A DNA stretch of 33,819 bases from Clostridiales bacterium UBA3259 (GTDB taxonomy: Bacteria > Bacillota_A > Clostridia > Oscillospirales > Oscillospiraceae), in contig DEUP01000043.1 in the NCBI GenBank assembly GCA_002362625.1, forward strand, positions 1 to 33,819, read 5' to 3'. Positions 14,953 through 23,779 of this stretch are shown in pieces; within the stretch, counting starts at the first letter, position 1, and each line of letters begins with the position of its first letter. The translations under genes and the position numbers were made by a program. The notes below the pieces were generated by a model. That model was not told the DNA's origin and did not search any database. It saw only the letters and a list, made by a program, of their open reading frames with translations.

Positions 14953-16242
14953 TTACCGCCGCAGTCCCTTGGGATAGTGGTTTTTCAGCATTTGACCGTC
15001 GCCCTTGCCCCAGCCGATGGAGTATCCGCCCGCCGTGACCAGGCACCAGCCCTTTTTCTCCGACGGTACCACCTCTCCATGGAGATAAGCCGCCATTTCC
15101 CGGCTTTCCGGCGGGTAGTCCTGAACGTTCTCACAGCTTTTCAGCCACAGGGCCAGGGCGTGGGCAGGCTCGAACCGATCCTTCTTCACCATACCCAGCT
15201 CCAGACCAGGCCGCAGCACCTTCAGTCCCCCCAGCTCCGGCAGCTCCGCAGGCGCCCAGTAAAGGCTGCTGCCAAAGGGAACGCACTTCCCATCCGGGAG
15301 CGTAATGCCCATAGACCGGGCAAATTCCTTCCAGGGCTTCGGAAGCGTCTCCCCCTTCATAGGGCTTATTTCTCCTTCCTCGCCCCCCTCTTTGCGCAGG
15401 ACGGCGGCAAAGTGTCCCTCTCCCAGCAGCTTGTGGGGCCACATCCGGTAGTTTCCCGGCTTACCGGGCGTGAACCAGGGCGCTTCCACGCTCTCCGGCG
15501 TGAACTCCGGATGCTCTTCCAGAAAGGACGCCACGGCTCCTTCGTCCTCCTCCGGGGCGAAGGTGCAGGTGGAATACACCAGCCGTCCGCCCGGTGCCAC
15601 CAGCCTGGCCGCGGAACGGAGAATCTCCCTCTGACGGCGGGCGCACATCTCCACCGTCTCGGGACTCCAATCCGTCACCGCCGCTTCCTCCTTCCGGAAC
15701 ATGCCCTCCCCGGAGCAGGGAGCGTCCACCAGCACCCGGTGGAAGAATCCGGGGAACCGGGCGGCCAGGGTTTCCGGATGCTCATTGGTCACCAGAGCAT
15801 TTGCCACCCCCATCCGCTCTATGTTCCGGGACAGGATCTTCGCCCGTTTGGGATTTATTTCGTTGCACAGCAGGAAGCCTTCCCCGCCCATGCGTCCGGC
15901 GATCTGGGTGGTCTTCCCCCCGGGCGCAGCGCACAGGTCGCAGACCCGCTCTCCCGGCTGGGGATCCAGGAGGACCACCGGTGCCATGGCACTGGCCTCC
16001 TGTAGATAATATACGCCGGCCTCATGGTAAACGTGCAGACCGGGCCGGGCCGTCGGGTCATAATAGCAGCCCATTTCCTCCCAGGGCACCTTGCCTCCCA
16101 CAAAGGGCAGGTCGGGCCTTTCTCCCTTCAGAGGGTTAAACCGCAGGGCCACCGCTCTGGGCCGTTCCAGGCTTTTGAGGTATTCCTCGTATTCCTCTCC
16201 CAGCTGATGTTTCATTCGCAGTAAAAAGGCTTCCGGCAGCAT
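14953..16242 (-). CDS. RsmF/RsmB-type rRNA (cytosine-C5)-methyltransferase
   Basis: SAM-dependent m5C RNA methyltransferase of the NOL1/NOP2/Sun family, 429 residues. The SAM site is CAAPGGKT (104-111). The two working cysteines are Cys176 in DAPCSGEGMF and Cys226 in YSTCTF; the latter normally forms the covalent RNA link. FRKEE and W-SPE after the first Cys are typical of RsmF. The region after about 290 looks like the RsmF C-terminal PUA-like part (LKVLRPGLELGMVKKDRFEP). It probably methylates 16S rRNA, though which cytosine cannot be read from sequence. A good minus-strand promoter precedes it; GGGGAG lies before the ATG. Confidence 0.9.
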   Translation of the reverse strand: MLPEAFLLRMKHQLGEEYEEYLKSLERPRAVALRFNPLKGERPDLPFVGGKVPWEEMGCYYDPTARPGLHVYHEAGVYYLQEASAMAPVVLLDPQPGERVCDLCAAPGGKTTQIAGRMGGEGFLLCNEINPKRAKILSRNIERMGVANALVTNEHPETLAARFPGFFHRVLVDAPCSGEGMFRKEEAAVTDWSPETVEMCARRQREILRSAARLVAPGGRLVYSTCTFAPEEDEGAVASFLEEHPEFTPESVEAPWFTPGKPGNYRMWPHKLLGEGHFAAVLRKEGGEEGEISPMKGETLPKPWKEFARSMGITLPDGKCVPFGSSLYWAPAELPELGGLKVLRPGLELGMVKKDRFEPAHALALWLKSCENVQDYPPESREMAAYLHGEVVPSEKKGWCLVTAGGYSIGWGKGDGQMLKNHYPKGLRR

Positions 16243-16273
16243 AACGTTCTCCCCTGTTTCCTAGGTTTTTCTT

Positions 16274-16302
16274 ATTATACCACAGCGGCCGGCCTTTTTC
16301 CA
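16274..16302 (-). promoter_or_regulatory. Promoter of the RsmF-type methyltransferase gene
   Basis: Minus strand: TGGAAA at 16302-16297, 17-base spacer, TATAAT at 16279-16274, about 30 bases before the ATG. Confidence 0.6.
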
Positions 16303-16450
16303 CCGTGAACTTTCCTTCCGGGGCAAAAAAGCGCGGGAGGTCTCTTGTACACAATGCCGGATTTTAAAACCATTTTTTGGTTGTTTTGCACAGGAAAGCA
16401 AGTGTCTCTCTGCTGTTTTACACAATTTTGCAATCTGCCGAAAAAAGACG

Positions 16451-16479
16451 TTGCATTCCCCTTTTCTTTCGTGTATAAT
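16451..16479 (+). promoter_or_regulatory. Promoter of the EF-G-like gene
   Basis: TTGCAT at 16451-16456, 17-base spacer, TATAAT at 16474-16479. The start of transcription would fall near 16486, leaving a leader of about 58 bases. Confidence 0.8.
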
Positions 16480-16543
16480 GTCATCATTCGGGTGTCCGCG
16501 CCCATATGGAAGGATCCCCTTCCCGAAAGGAGTAAGAACTACT

Positions 16544-18607
16544 ATGTATACCGTTAATTCCATCCGCAACATCTGCCTGCTCGGGCACAGCGGCAGCGGC
16601 AAGACCGCCCTGGCCGAAAGTTTGCTTTACATGACCGGTGCCATTGACCGGATCGGCCGGAACGCCGACGGCAACACCGTTTGCGATTATGATCCCGAGG
16701 AGATCAAGCGTCACATCTCCATCTCCACCTCCGTGGTGCCTCTGGAGTACAAGAACGTAAAGATTAACGTTCTGGATACCCCCGGTGCCTTTGACTTCTC
16801 CGGCGCCGTTATGGAGGCCCTCCGGGCCGCCGACGCCGCTGTGCTGGTGTGCTCCGCCAAGGACGGCATCACCGTTGGCTTTGAGAAGGCCTGGAAGTAC
16901 TGCGAACAGCGCAACATGCCCCGGTTTGTCTACATTTCCAAGGTGGACGAGGACAACTCCGACTACAACGCCACCTTCGAAGCCCTCCGGGAAAAGTACG
17001 GCAACAAGATCGCCCCTGTGGTGGTTCCCATCTGGGATTCTTCCAAGAAGGTCACCGGCATCATCGATGTGCTGAACAAGCGCGCCTACGAGATGCAGAA
17101 GCTGAAGCGGGTTGAAATCGCCGTTCCCGACGACAAGGCCGCTGTGATTGAAGAGTTCAACGACGCCCTGAAGGAAGCCGTTGCGGAAACTGACGAGGCT
17201 CTCATGGACCGCTTCTTCGAGGGTGACGACTTCACCTATCGGGAAATGCTGGACGGCCTGCACCAGGGCGTGAAGGACCTGAGCCTGTTCCCCGTGCTCT
17301 GCGGCTCCGGCGTCACCTGCCTGGGAAGCCTGATGCTCATGGATCACATCATCGACCTGCTCCCCAACCCTGTCCAGGGCAACTACCACAAGGCCACCAC
17401 CGCCGACGGCAAGGTGGAGGAATTCGTGGTCTCTCCTGGCGGCGTGCCCTCCGTCTTCGTATGGAAGACCGTTTCCGACCAGTACGGCAAGTATTCCTAT
17501 ATCAAGGTTCTCTCCGGTGAAATCACCTCCGACACCACTCTGGTCAACGCCCGTACCGGCGAGACCGAGAAGCTGGGACGGCTCTACACCATGTGCGGCA
17601 AGAAGGCCAGCGAGGCCAAGGTGCTCTCCTGCGGCGACATCGGCGCCATCGGCAAGATGGACAAGGTCAAGACCGGCGACACCCTCTGCGACCCCAGAAA
17701 GGTTGTCTCCCTGAAGCAGATCCCCTACGCCGCTCCCTGCTACTCCATGGCCATCGCCCCCAAGGTCAAGGGTCAGGACGACAAGGTTGGCACCGGCCTG
17801 AACCGCTTAAACGAGGAAGATCCCTCCTTCACCCTGGTCAACAACGCCGAAACCCACCAGTTCGTCCTTTCCGGCGCCGGCGACCAGCACCTGGATGTGC
17901 TGTGCTCCAAGCTGAAGAGCCGCTTTGGCGTGGAAGCCGTTCTCAGTCCCGCTAAGGTTGCCTACCGGGAAAAGATCAAGAAGACCGTTCAGGCTCATGG
18001 CCGTCATAAGAAGCAGACCGGCGGCAGCGGCCAGTTCGGCGACGTGTGGATCCGCTTCGAGCCTCAGGAGGAGCAGGATGATATGATCTTCGCCGAAGAG
18101 GTCTTCGGCGGCTCCGTGCCCAGAAACTTCTATCCCGCCGTGGAAAAGGGCATTCAGGAAGCCGTTCAGAAGGGCCCCCTGGCGGGCTATCCCATGGTGG
18201 GCCTGAAGGCCGTGCTGTACGACGGCTCCTACCACCCCGTGGACTCCAACGAAATGGCCTTCAAGCTGGCCGCCATTCTGGCTTACAAGGAAGCCATGCC
18301 CAACGCCAACCCCACCCTCCTGGAGCCCATCGGCGCTCTGGCGGTTTCCGTGCCGGACAGCTACGTAGGCGACGTCATGGGCGATCTGAGTAAGCGCCGC
18401 GGCCGTCCCATGGGCATGAACCCCGACCACGAGGGCAACACCGTTATCGAGGCCGAAGTTCCCATGGCGGAAATGAGCAGCTACGCCATCGATCTGCGGG
18501 CCATGACCCAGGCCAGAGGCTCCTTCACCCTGGAGTTCGTCCGGTACGAGGAAGTGCCCAAGGCCAACCAGGCAAAGATCATCGCCGATTCCAAGGAAAA
18601 CGAGTAA
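16544..18607 (+). CDS. Elongation factor G paralog with altered GTPase motifs
   Basis: A 687-residue translational GTPase of EF-G size and domain order (G domain, II, III, IV, V). G1 is GHSGSGKT (14-21). G3 reads DTPGAFDF (78-85), so Ala82 stands where EF-G has the catalytic His of DTPGHVDF. G4 reads SKVD (132-135) instead of NKxD. The SAx-like G5 is LCGSG. Domain IV and V are complete (HKKQTGGSGQFGDVWIRFEP landmark; RRGRPMG and PMAEMSSYAIDLRAMTQARGSF near the end). GAAAGGAG precedes the ATG. It belongs with EF-G-like paralogs common in Clostridia and Actinobacteria, not with tetM or the main fusA. No ribosomal protein genes lie nearby. Role in translation or ribosome rescue is unknown. Confidence 0.92.
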   Translation: MYTVNSIRNICLLGHSGSGKTALAESLLYMTGAIDRIGRNADGNTVCDYDPEEIKRHISISTSVVPLEYKNVKINVLDTPGAFDFSGAVMEALRAADAAVLVCSAKDGITVGFEKAWKYCEQRNMPRFVYISKVDEDNSDYNATFEALREKYGNKIAPVVVPIWDSSKKVTGIIDVLNKRAYEMQKLKRVEIAVPDDKAAVIEEFNDALKEAVAETDEALMDRFFEGDDFTYREMLDGLHQGVKDLSLFPVLCGSGVTCLGSLMLMDHIIDLLPNPVQGNYHKATTADGKVEEFVVSPGGVPSVFVWKTVSDQYGKYSYIKVLSGEITSDTTLVNARTGETEKLGRLYTMCGKKASEAKVLSCGDIGAIGKMDKVKTGDTLCDPRKVVSLKQIPYAAPCYSMAIAPKVKGQDDKVGTGLNRLNEEDPSFTLVNNAETHQFVLSGAGDQHLDVLCSKLKSRFGVEAVLSPAKVAYREKIKKTVQAHGRHKKQTGGSGQFGDVWIRFEPQEEQDDMIFAEEVFGGSVPRNFYPAVEKGIQEAVQKGPLAGYPMVGLKAVLYDGSYHPVDSNEMAFKLAAILAYKEAMPNANPTLLEPIGALAVSVPDSYVGDVMGDLSKRRGRPMGMNPDHEGNTVIEAEVPMAEMSSYAIDLRAMTQARGSFTLEFVRYEEVPKANQAKIIADSKENE

Positions 18608-18614
18608 TATGTGA

Positions 18615-18653
18615 AAAACATCCTGCACACCGAAGTGTGCAGGATGTTTTTTA
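18615..18653. terminator. Strong bidirectional terminator
   Basis: A perfect 16-bp stem (18615-18630 with 18635-18650) around CGAA, with A-run and T-run ends. It lies between the converging EF-G-like (+) and MATE (-) genes; the T-run touches the MATE stop codon. Confidence 0.92.
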
Positions 18654-20081
18654 TTCATATAAGCCGCTATTTCGCCCCTCGGAAGCGTACCGCAGCCAAA
18701 CATTGCCGCGATAGCGCAGCCAGAACACCAGACTCCGCACGGCCCATTCCAGTCCCATGCAGAGCCACAGCCCCGCAAGCCCCAGCGCTCTGGTGGCCGC
18801 GTATCCCATGCCCACGCGAATCACCCACATGGTAGCCAGGGAAAAATAGGAGGAAAACGCCGCGTCCCCTGCCGACCGCATGACGGATGGCATATTGTTG
18901 GACGCCGACCAGAACAGCAGCAGCATGACCGCCGCCAGATAAACCAGCCTGTAAATATCCCCTTGCAAGCCCTCCGGCGCGTGGAACAGCCAGAGAATCA
19001 CAGGCACCAGAGGCAGGAATATTGCCAGCGAGACTGCCACCAGCACCGTACCCAGATGCACCAGGTTTTTGCCGTACCGTTTTGCCAGATCCTTCCGGCC
19101 TGCCCCTACGCACTGTCCTACCACCGTAACCGCCAGGTTGCTCACTCCCATAGGCGCGGCGTACAGCAGGGACAAAATGGAATTGCAGGTGCCGTTGATG
19201 TACACATAGTCGTCGCCCAGCCGGGCCACGAAAATCTGTACCAGCATGGTGCCCGCATTCATGCAAAGGGACTCTACGCCGAAGGGGATGCCGATACGGA
19301 AAACTTCCTTCAGGATGGGCTTGTCAATCTGAAAGATGCTGCGCCATCTTACATTCAGATTTCCCCTGCTCCTGAGCAGCATGCCCACCGCGGCCAGCGC
19401 GCCCACCGCCCGGGCCAGGTTCAGGGACAGGGCCGTACCCATGATGTCCAGATGCATAAGGTTAATGAACACGAAGCTGGCACATAAATGGAGCACATTG
19501 ATTAAAATAGTGAGCACCAGGCACTTTTTTGTCTCTCCCAGGCCCCGGAACACGGCGAAGGCCCCCATATAGACCGCCAGAAAGAACATGGATACGGAAA
19601 TGCCGATCAGGTAATGCTGTGCCTTCACCAGCACCGCCTCGCTGGTGCCCGTGAACATAACCTCCAGCAGCTGCCGGGAAAACACGATCATGAGTGTGCC
19701 CGCAACCAGGGCCGACAGAGGCGTCGCCAGCAGGAGCTGACCCGCCGTATCGTTCACCCGGTCATATTCTCTCGCTCCCTGGAACCGGGCCACCACCACC
19801 GTTCCCCCCGCCGAGATGGCGTTATAGACGGAGTAGATCATCATGTACAGGGGACTTACCAGATTTACCGCCGTAAAGGAGTCGGCGCCGGAGGTGCTGA
19901 CCATAGCGTTGGTGAGCATGCCGATCATGAAGACGAAGAGGCCGTCCAGCATCAGGGGCAGCAGCATGGAAAAAATTTTCTGCCAGGGGAACAGTTCGCT
20001 TCCCAGCCAGCGGTTCAGCATCCGGAAAAGGATGTTTTTTTCTTGTCCAGGAGCTTCAAAGCTCCGGGTGGATTCATTCAT
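18651..20081 (-). CDS. MATE-family multidrug/cation antiporter
   Basis: A 476-residue inner-membrane protein with about twelve hydrophobic segments in two similar halves, the MATE plan. Landmarks are LPLMLDGLFVFMIGMLTNAMV in the first helix pair (only located, not full), FQGAREYDRVNDTAGQLL in the cytoplasmic loop, GIPFGVESLCMN at the start of the second half, and VVGQCVGAGRKDLAKRYG, the conserved NxxGQNxGAG-like loop of that half. Likely Na+ or H+ coupled drug efflux. The ATG at 20081 is preferred over one 39 bases upstream, because AGAAGG lies 8 bases before it and the promoter's transcript would start after the longer start. Confidence 0.9.
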   Translation of the reverse strand: MNESTRSFEAPGQEKNILFRMLNRWLGSELFPWQKIFSMLLPLMLDGLFVFMIGMLTNAMVSTSGADSFTAVNLVSPLYMMIYSVYNAISAGGTVVVARFQGAREYDRVNDTAGQLLLATPLSALVAGTLMIVFSRQLLEVMFTGTSEAVLVKAQHYLIGISVSMFFLAVYMGAFAVFRGLGETKKCLVLTILINVLHLCASFVFINLMHLDIMGTALSLNLARAVGALAAVGMLLRSRGNLNVRWRSIFQIDKPILKEVFRIGIPFGVESLCMNAGTMLVQIFVARLGDDYVYINGTCNSILSLLYAAPMGVSNLAVTVVGQCVGAGRKDLAKRYGKNLVHLGTVLVAVSLAIFLPLVPVILWLFHAPEGLQGDIYRLVYLAAVMLLLFWSASNNMPSVMRSAGDAAFSSYFSLATMWVIRVGMGYAATRALGLAGLWLCMGLEWAVRSLVFWLRYRGNVWLRYASEGRNSGLYE

Positions 20082-20121
20082 ACATGGTGCCTTCTTATCA
20101 CAAAGAGTTAAGCCAGGCACT

Positions 20122-20149
20122 ATACTAGCAGATTTATTTTAAAAATCAA
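20122..20149 (-). promoter_or_regulatory. Promoter of the MATE gene
   Basis: Minus strand: TTGATT (20149-20144), 16-base spacer, TAGTAT (20127-20122). The expected transcript start, near 20115, argues for the shorter MATE start. Confidence 0.5.
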
Positions 20150-20212
20150 GACCAAAAAATGTTTTTCCTGACACCCGGCTCACCCGTGACAAACGGCTGC
20201 CCTTTCTTTGGT

Positions 20213-20854
20213 TCATTCATACATTGTCAGCAGCTCCGCAAGCTCCATTGGCCCCAGATTTCGGCGGATGATATGGTATTCCATGTCAAGTGCCCCCAAA
20301 ATTCTCAGCTCCCTGATTTTCCGTTCTTCCAGACATTTGAGATAGCCCTCGTAACCGGAAAGGCCGTTCTGTTTCCCATACCCCTGTGAGACATGATAGT
20401 CAATCACAGCGTTCAGCCAGTCATTGCCCCGCTGGTGGATAACCCGCTCGATTGTCCCTCTGACGTCGGGCAGGTCTATATAAATGATAACCGGATGCAA
20501 GGGCCTGGTGATTTCCAATATTTCTGAAATATAGCCCAGGGAAGCCGCGCCATCCATGCCAAACCGCATCATCGTCTCGCACATTGGATTCTGTAAAAAG
20601 ATGCAGTTGAAAACATATATGGTGTCCGGATCCGCCTTCTGTGTAAAGGAACGCCACTTTTCCAGGATCCGCATCCGTTCCGTTTCAAAATCAGGGAAAT
20701 CATAATCGGCGTAATCCGCCGGATGCTCCTCCGCGCCCTCGTCCACGCAAACGATCTTTTTCCCTTTTTTCTTCAGTTCCTCCGCGATCATGGCCGCGGT
20801 TGTGCTTTTCCCACTGCCAGGGAGACCTTCTACTATAATCAAATTTGTTATCAT
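20213..20854 (-). CDS. P-loop kinase/NTPase of unknown substrate
   Basis: A 213-residue nucleoside/nucleotide-kinase-like P-loop protein. Walker A is GLPGSGKST (10-18), directly after a hydrophobic first strand, followed by KGKKIVCVDEG as strand 2. VIIYIDLPDVRGTIERV is a plausible strand with base-binding region, and RGNDWLN may contribute to the lid. The ATG at 20854 is chosen because the P-loop then sits at the normal distance from the N-terminus; a TTG 45 bases upstream overlaps the preceding acetyltransferase gene. No strong ribosome site, so coupling to the upstream gene is likely. Less GC-rich than its neighbours. Related proteins are annotated only as AAA-type or adenylate-kinase-like. 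Confidence 0.75.
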   Translation of the reverse strand: MITNLIIVEGLPGSGKSTTAAMIAEELKKKGKKIVCVDEGAEEHPADYADYDFPDFETERMRILEKWRSFTQKADPDTIYVFNCIFLQNPMCETMMRFGMDGAASLGYISEILEITRPLHPVIIYIDLPDVRGTIERVIHQRGNDWLNAVIDYHVSQGYGKQNGLSGYEGYLKCLEERKIRELRILGALDMEYHIIRRNLGPMELAELLTMYE

Positions 20855-20882
20855 ATGTGCCGCCCCAAACCGAAAGTTATGG

Positions 20883-21353
20883 TTAATTCTTAAACGCAAG
20901 CACAGTCTCTTCTTCGTTCAGCTGATAAACGCGAGGACTGTACGATGCAGTTACCGTCGTCCACAGATTTTTTGCTCCTAAGTTCTTCTCATTGTATTTT
21001 ATTTCCCATTGACCACGATAATTCGCTAAAATCAGCTTTGCCGCGTCAAATGCATAATGCTTTCTTCGATATGAGGGGAAAATTGTAAATTCCGCAATGG
21101 TATAGTCAGGATGATGTCCGATTGCTGAATAAGGATTGAGCATTACAAAACCAATCATTTTTTCATCATTTAAAATGAAAAAAGCCTTTCTCTCAGGATC
21201 AGAAAAGTAAGCATCAAAATATCCATAGTGGTAATTGCCCTGCTGATCCATCTCGTCGGGATAGTATGATGTCATTTCATACAAATATTTTTGATTTATA
21301 TTCCAGAAAAGCGCTTTGTCTTCTTCTCTCACATTCTGCAATCGAATCATCAT
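20883..21353 (-). CDS. AT-rich GNAT-like acetyltransferase
   Basis: A 156-residue protein resembling predicted acetyltransferases of the COG5628 type: MIRLQNVREEDKALFWNINQ at the start, KAFFILNDEKMIGFVML as the central hairpin, and FTIFPSYRRKHYAFDAAKLI as the acetyl-CoA loop and helix, though the R-x-x-G-x-G/A loop is weak (YRRKHYA). AGAAGG precedes the ATG. Base composition is very unlike its neighbours: 21121-21180 has 15 G+C in 60, against 35 in 60 at 22141-22200 in ftsH. With the following kinase gene this looks like a transferred cassette. Substrate unknown. Confidence 0.8.
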   Translation of the reverse strand: MMIRLQNVREEDKALFWNINQKYLYEMTSYYPDEMDQQGNYHYGYFDAYFSDPERKAFFILNDEKMIGFVMLNPYSAIGHHPDYTIAEFTIFPSYRRKHYAFDAAKLILANYRGQWEIKYNEKNLGAKNLWTTVTASYSPRVYQLNEEETVLAFKN

Positions 21354-21397
21354 TCAACCTTCTCTTTCTTCCGATTGATCCATCTGATTTTCCCGAA

Positions 21398-21600
21398 AAC
21401 AGGGACGATTCGACCTAAGGAAGCTCTGATTAAATCGGCAAGTGTTGGCAGCGAGAGATTTTGGCCTAGCCGAAGGTTCTAAAAATGCGGGAACACTGGA
21501 TGTATTTCCCATTTTTAGAACCGAACGGATGGGGCAAAAGATCCGCTGTCCAACCGCCGACGATTTATTCAGAGTTTCCCTTAGCCAAATCGTCCCTGTT
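21398..21600. mobile_element. MITE-like long imperfect palindrome
   Basis: The left half (from AACAGGGACGATT at 21398) and the reverse complement of the right half (ending AATCGTCCCTGTT at 21600) match along nearly their whole length with scattered differences. The core is ggttctaaaaat at 21475-21486 facing its complement at 21511-21522. Total about 203 bases. It has no credible coding capacity and no clear target duplication. It fits a miniature inverted-repeat element mobilised by a transposase elsewhere. It fills the gap between the ftsH stop and the AT-rich acetyltransferase gene, and on the minus strand would be transcribed as a long hairpin after ftsH. Confidence 0.7.
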
Positions 21601-21604
21601 CCGC

Positions 21605-23524
21605 TTATTCCTGAGTCTCTTCGGAGGCAGGTTCCTCCATCGCTTCCGCCTCAGCCTCTGGCAGCCGCTTGCTTTCCGCGTTCACATAGGCCATCAGCTC
21701 GTCGCCGGTAATGGTCTCCTTCACCAGCAGGAACTCGGAAATCTCGTCCAGCAGCGCCCGATGCTCCGTCAGCAGGTTCTTGGCCTCGGCGTAGGCCCTG
21801 TCCAGAATCTCCTTGACCTCCTGGTCAACTCCCGCGGCGGTCTCCTGGGAGCAGTCCATATAGGCCTGGCCGTCCAGATACTGGTTCTGCACGGAGGCGG
21901 TGGTCATCAGGCCGAACTTGTCGCTCATGCCGTACTGGGTCACCATGTTCCGGGCCAGAGCCGTGGCCCGCTGGATATCGTTGGCCGCGCCGGTGGTCTG
22001 GATGCCGAAGACTACCTGCTCGGCGGCCCGGCCGCCCACTAAGGTGCGCAGCTCAGTCCGCAGCTCGTCGGCAGTGGACAGGAATTTCTCCTCCTCGGGC
22101 ATCTGCATGGTGTAGCCCAGAGCGCCGGAGGTGTGGGGCACAATGGTGATCTTGGAGACAGGCTGGGAATGCTTTTCCAAAGCCGCCACCAGGGCGTGGC
22201 CCACCTCGTGATAGGCAACCAGCCGCTTTTCAATGTCAGTCAGCACCGTGTTCTTCTTTTCGGTGCCCGCGATAACGGTTTCAAAGGAAACCAGCAGATC
22301 CTCCTGGTTCACCGCCTTGCGGCCCTGCCGCACCGCCCGGAGGGCAGCCTCGTTGACCAGGTTTGCAAGATCCGCGCCCACCGCACCGGCGGTGGCCTGG
22401 GCGATCTTCCGCAGATCCACGTCGTCGCTGAGCTTGATCTTCCGGGTGTGGACCTTCAGGGTGTCCAGTCTGCCCTGGAGATTGGGCCGGTCCACAATGA
22501 TCCGGCGGTCAAACCGGCCGGGACGAAGCAGGGCCTTATCCAGAATCTCCGGGCGGTTGGTGGCCGCCAGGCATACGATGCCCTTGGAGGAATCAAAGCC
22601 GTCAATCTCGCTGAGCAGCTGGTTCAGGGTCTGCTCCTGTTCGGAGTTAGAGCCGTAGCGGTTATCCCGGGAACGGCCCACGGCGTCGATTTCGTCAATG
22701 AAGATGATACAGGGGGCCACCTTGGCCGCCTGTTGGAACAGATCCCGGACGCGGCTTGCGCCCATGCCCACGAACATCTCCACAAAGTCAGAGCCGGAGA
22801 TGAAGAAGAAGGGCACATCCGCCTCACCGGCCACCGCCTTGGCCAGCAATGTTTTGCCGGTACCGGGAGAACCCACCAGCAGCGCGCCCTTGGGGAGCTT
22901 CGCGCCGATGGCGGTGTACTTCTGGGGATTGTGGAGGAAGTCGATGATCTCCTGGAGAGATTCCTTGGCCTCGTCCTGGCCCGCCACATCTTTAAAGGTG
23001 ACGCCGGTCTGCTTCTCCATATAGACCTTGGCCTTGCTCTTGCCAAAGCCGCCCATCATGCCGTCGCCGCCCATGCGCCGGGTGAGCATGTTCATCACCA
23101 GGAACAGGCCGCCGATCATCACCACATACGAAAGGATCATGGTGATCATGGAGTTATCCTCCACGATGACCTTATTGACCTTGACCCCCATCTTATAAAG
23201 CTCGTTTGCCTCGGCCATCATGTCGCCGTTCTGGGGCAGGCCGGTAAAGCAGGCCTTCTGCTGGGCAGGCTCCTTGGCCGCTTCCTCCTTGGTCATGTAA
23301 ATGACCCGGTCGTACTGAATCTCCACCTCCGCAAGCTGGCCGCTTTCTTTTGCCGCCAGAAAATCATCCCAGGTGGTTTGGGTATACTGGCTGTTTCTCA
23401 CCGCGTTGAAGATCCAGCTGAACAGAAGCACCAGTGCCACTGTAATCAGCAGAGCGGTGCCGATACTCTTGGGCCGGTTGCCGTCCGGTTTTTTGTTTTG
23501 GTCATTGTTGCGATTCGGTTCCAT
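21605..23524 (-). CDS. ftsH: ATP-dependent zinc metalloprotease FtsH
   Basis: Membrane-anchored AAA+ protease that degrades misassembled membrane and some cytosolic proteins. The 639-residue protein has a hydrophilic N-terminus, membrane helices at about 22-41 and 126-147 with a short extracytoplasmic domain between them, Walker A GSPGTGKT (218-225), Walker B IIFIDEID (273-280), the second region of homology ending RPGRFDR, and the zinc site HEVGH (439-443; HEAGH is commoner). The end is acidic. AAGGAGG lies 10 bases before the ATG; a longer in-frame start would include it. Standalone, with its own promoter, and not next to tilS or hpt as is frequent in Firmicutes. Confidence 0.96.
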   Translation of the reverse strand: MEPNRNNDQNKKPDGNRPKSIGTALLITVALVLLFSWIFNAVRNSQYTQTTWDDFLAAKESGQLAEVEIQYDRVIYMTKEEAAKEPAQQKACFTGLPQNGDMMAEANELYKMGVKVNKVIVEDNSMITMILSYVVMIGGLFLVMNMLTRRMGGDGMMGGFGKSKAKVYMEKQTGVTFKDVAGQDEAKESLQEIIDFLHNPQKYTAIGAKLPKGALLVGSPGTGKTLLAKAVAGEADVPFFFISGSDFVEMFVGMGASRVRDLFQQAAKVAPCIIFIDEIDAVGRSRDNRYGSNSEQEQTLNQLLSEIDGFDSSKGIVCLAATNRPEILDKALLRPGRFDRRIIVDRPNLQGRLDTLKVHTRKIKLSDDVDLRKIAQATAGAVGADLANLVNEAALRAVRQGRKAVNQEDLLVSFETVIAGTEKKNTVLTDIEKRLVAYHEVGHALVAALEKHSQPVSKITIVPHTSGALGYTMQMPEEEKFLSTADELRTELRTLVGGRAAEQVVFGIQTTGAANDIQRATALARNMVTQYGMSDKFGLMTTASVQNQYLDGQAYMDCSQETAAGVDQEVKEILDRAYAEAKNLLTEHRALLDEISEFLLVKETITGDELMAYVNAESKRLPEAEAEAMEEPASEETQE

Positions 23525-23574
23525 AGCCGTTTCGCCTCCTTGTATTTCCATATGTTGGGTACGTTAGCTTGGTT

Positions 23575-23603
23575 ATCATAACACATTTTTGCGCCGTAAG
23601 CAA
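23575..23603 (-). promoter_or_regulatory. Promoter of ftsH
   Basis: Minus strand: TTGCTT (23603-23598), 17-base spacer, TATGAT (23580-23575). No CIRCE element was seen in the leader. Confidence 0.6.
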
Positions 23604-23686
23604 TGAACGATTCCTTCCCGGCCCGTAAATTTTCTGTGAATTGCTGAAAAATCCGGCTGTTTTTCCCGGGGGGCGAAAAAAAGCAG

Positions 23687-23715
23687 TTGAGAAAATGGAG
23701 AAAATCTGATATAAT
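23687..23715 (+). promoter_or_regulatory. Extended -10 promoter of the RNA methyltransferase operon
   Basis: TTGAGA at 23687-23692, 17-base spacer, TATAAT at 23710-23715 preceded by TGA (extended -10). It is divergent from the ftsH promoter. Confidence 0.8.
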
Positions 23716-23779
23716 GCTACGGTATGTATCTATACCCCGGGAAAAGAATGATTATTTTTAAAATTGGAGATACGCTATT

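Larger units (their letters stand above)
16243..16543. other. Divergent intergenic region (301 bases)
   Basis: Holds one promoter for each flanking gene and no supportable gene. Between the promoters, 16369-16450 is AT-rich with two similar stretches TACACAAT (16348-16355 and 16420-16427) and a small AAACCA/TGGTT stem. No riboswitch class was recognised. Confidence 0.5.

Noticed and set aside
16303..16450. Possible riboswitch or small RNA upstream of the EF-G-like gene
   Set aside because: It lies upstream of the promoter at 16451-16479, so it would not be in the leader, and no known fold was recognised.
16484..17389. Minus-strand open frame (301 codons) opposite the EF-G-like gene
   Set aside because: Val/Gly/His-rich composition typical of the antisense of a GC3-rich gene, no start signals.
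22133..23581. Long plus-strand open frame (482 codons) opposite ftsH
   Set aside because: His/Gly/Leu-rich shadow of a GC-biased gene with no ribosome site or family pattern; the ftsH frame has every expected motif.
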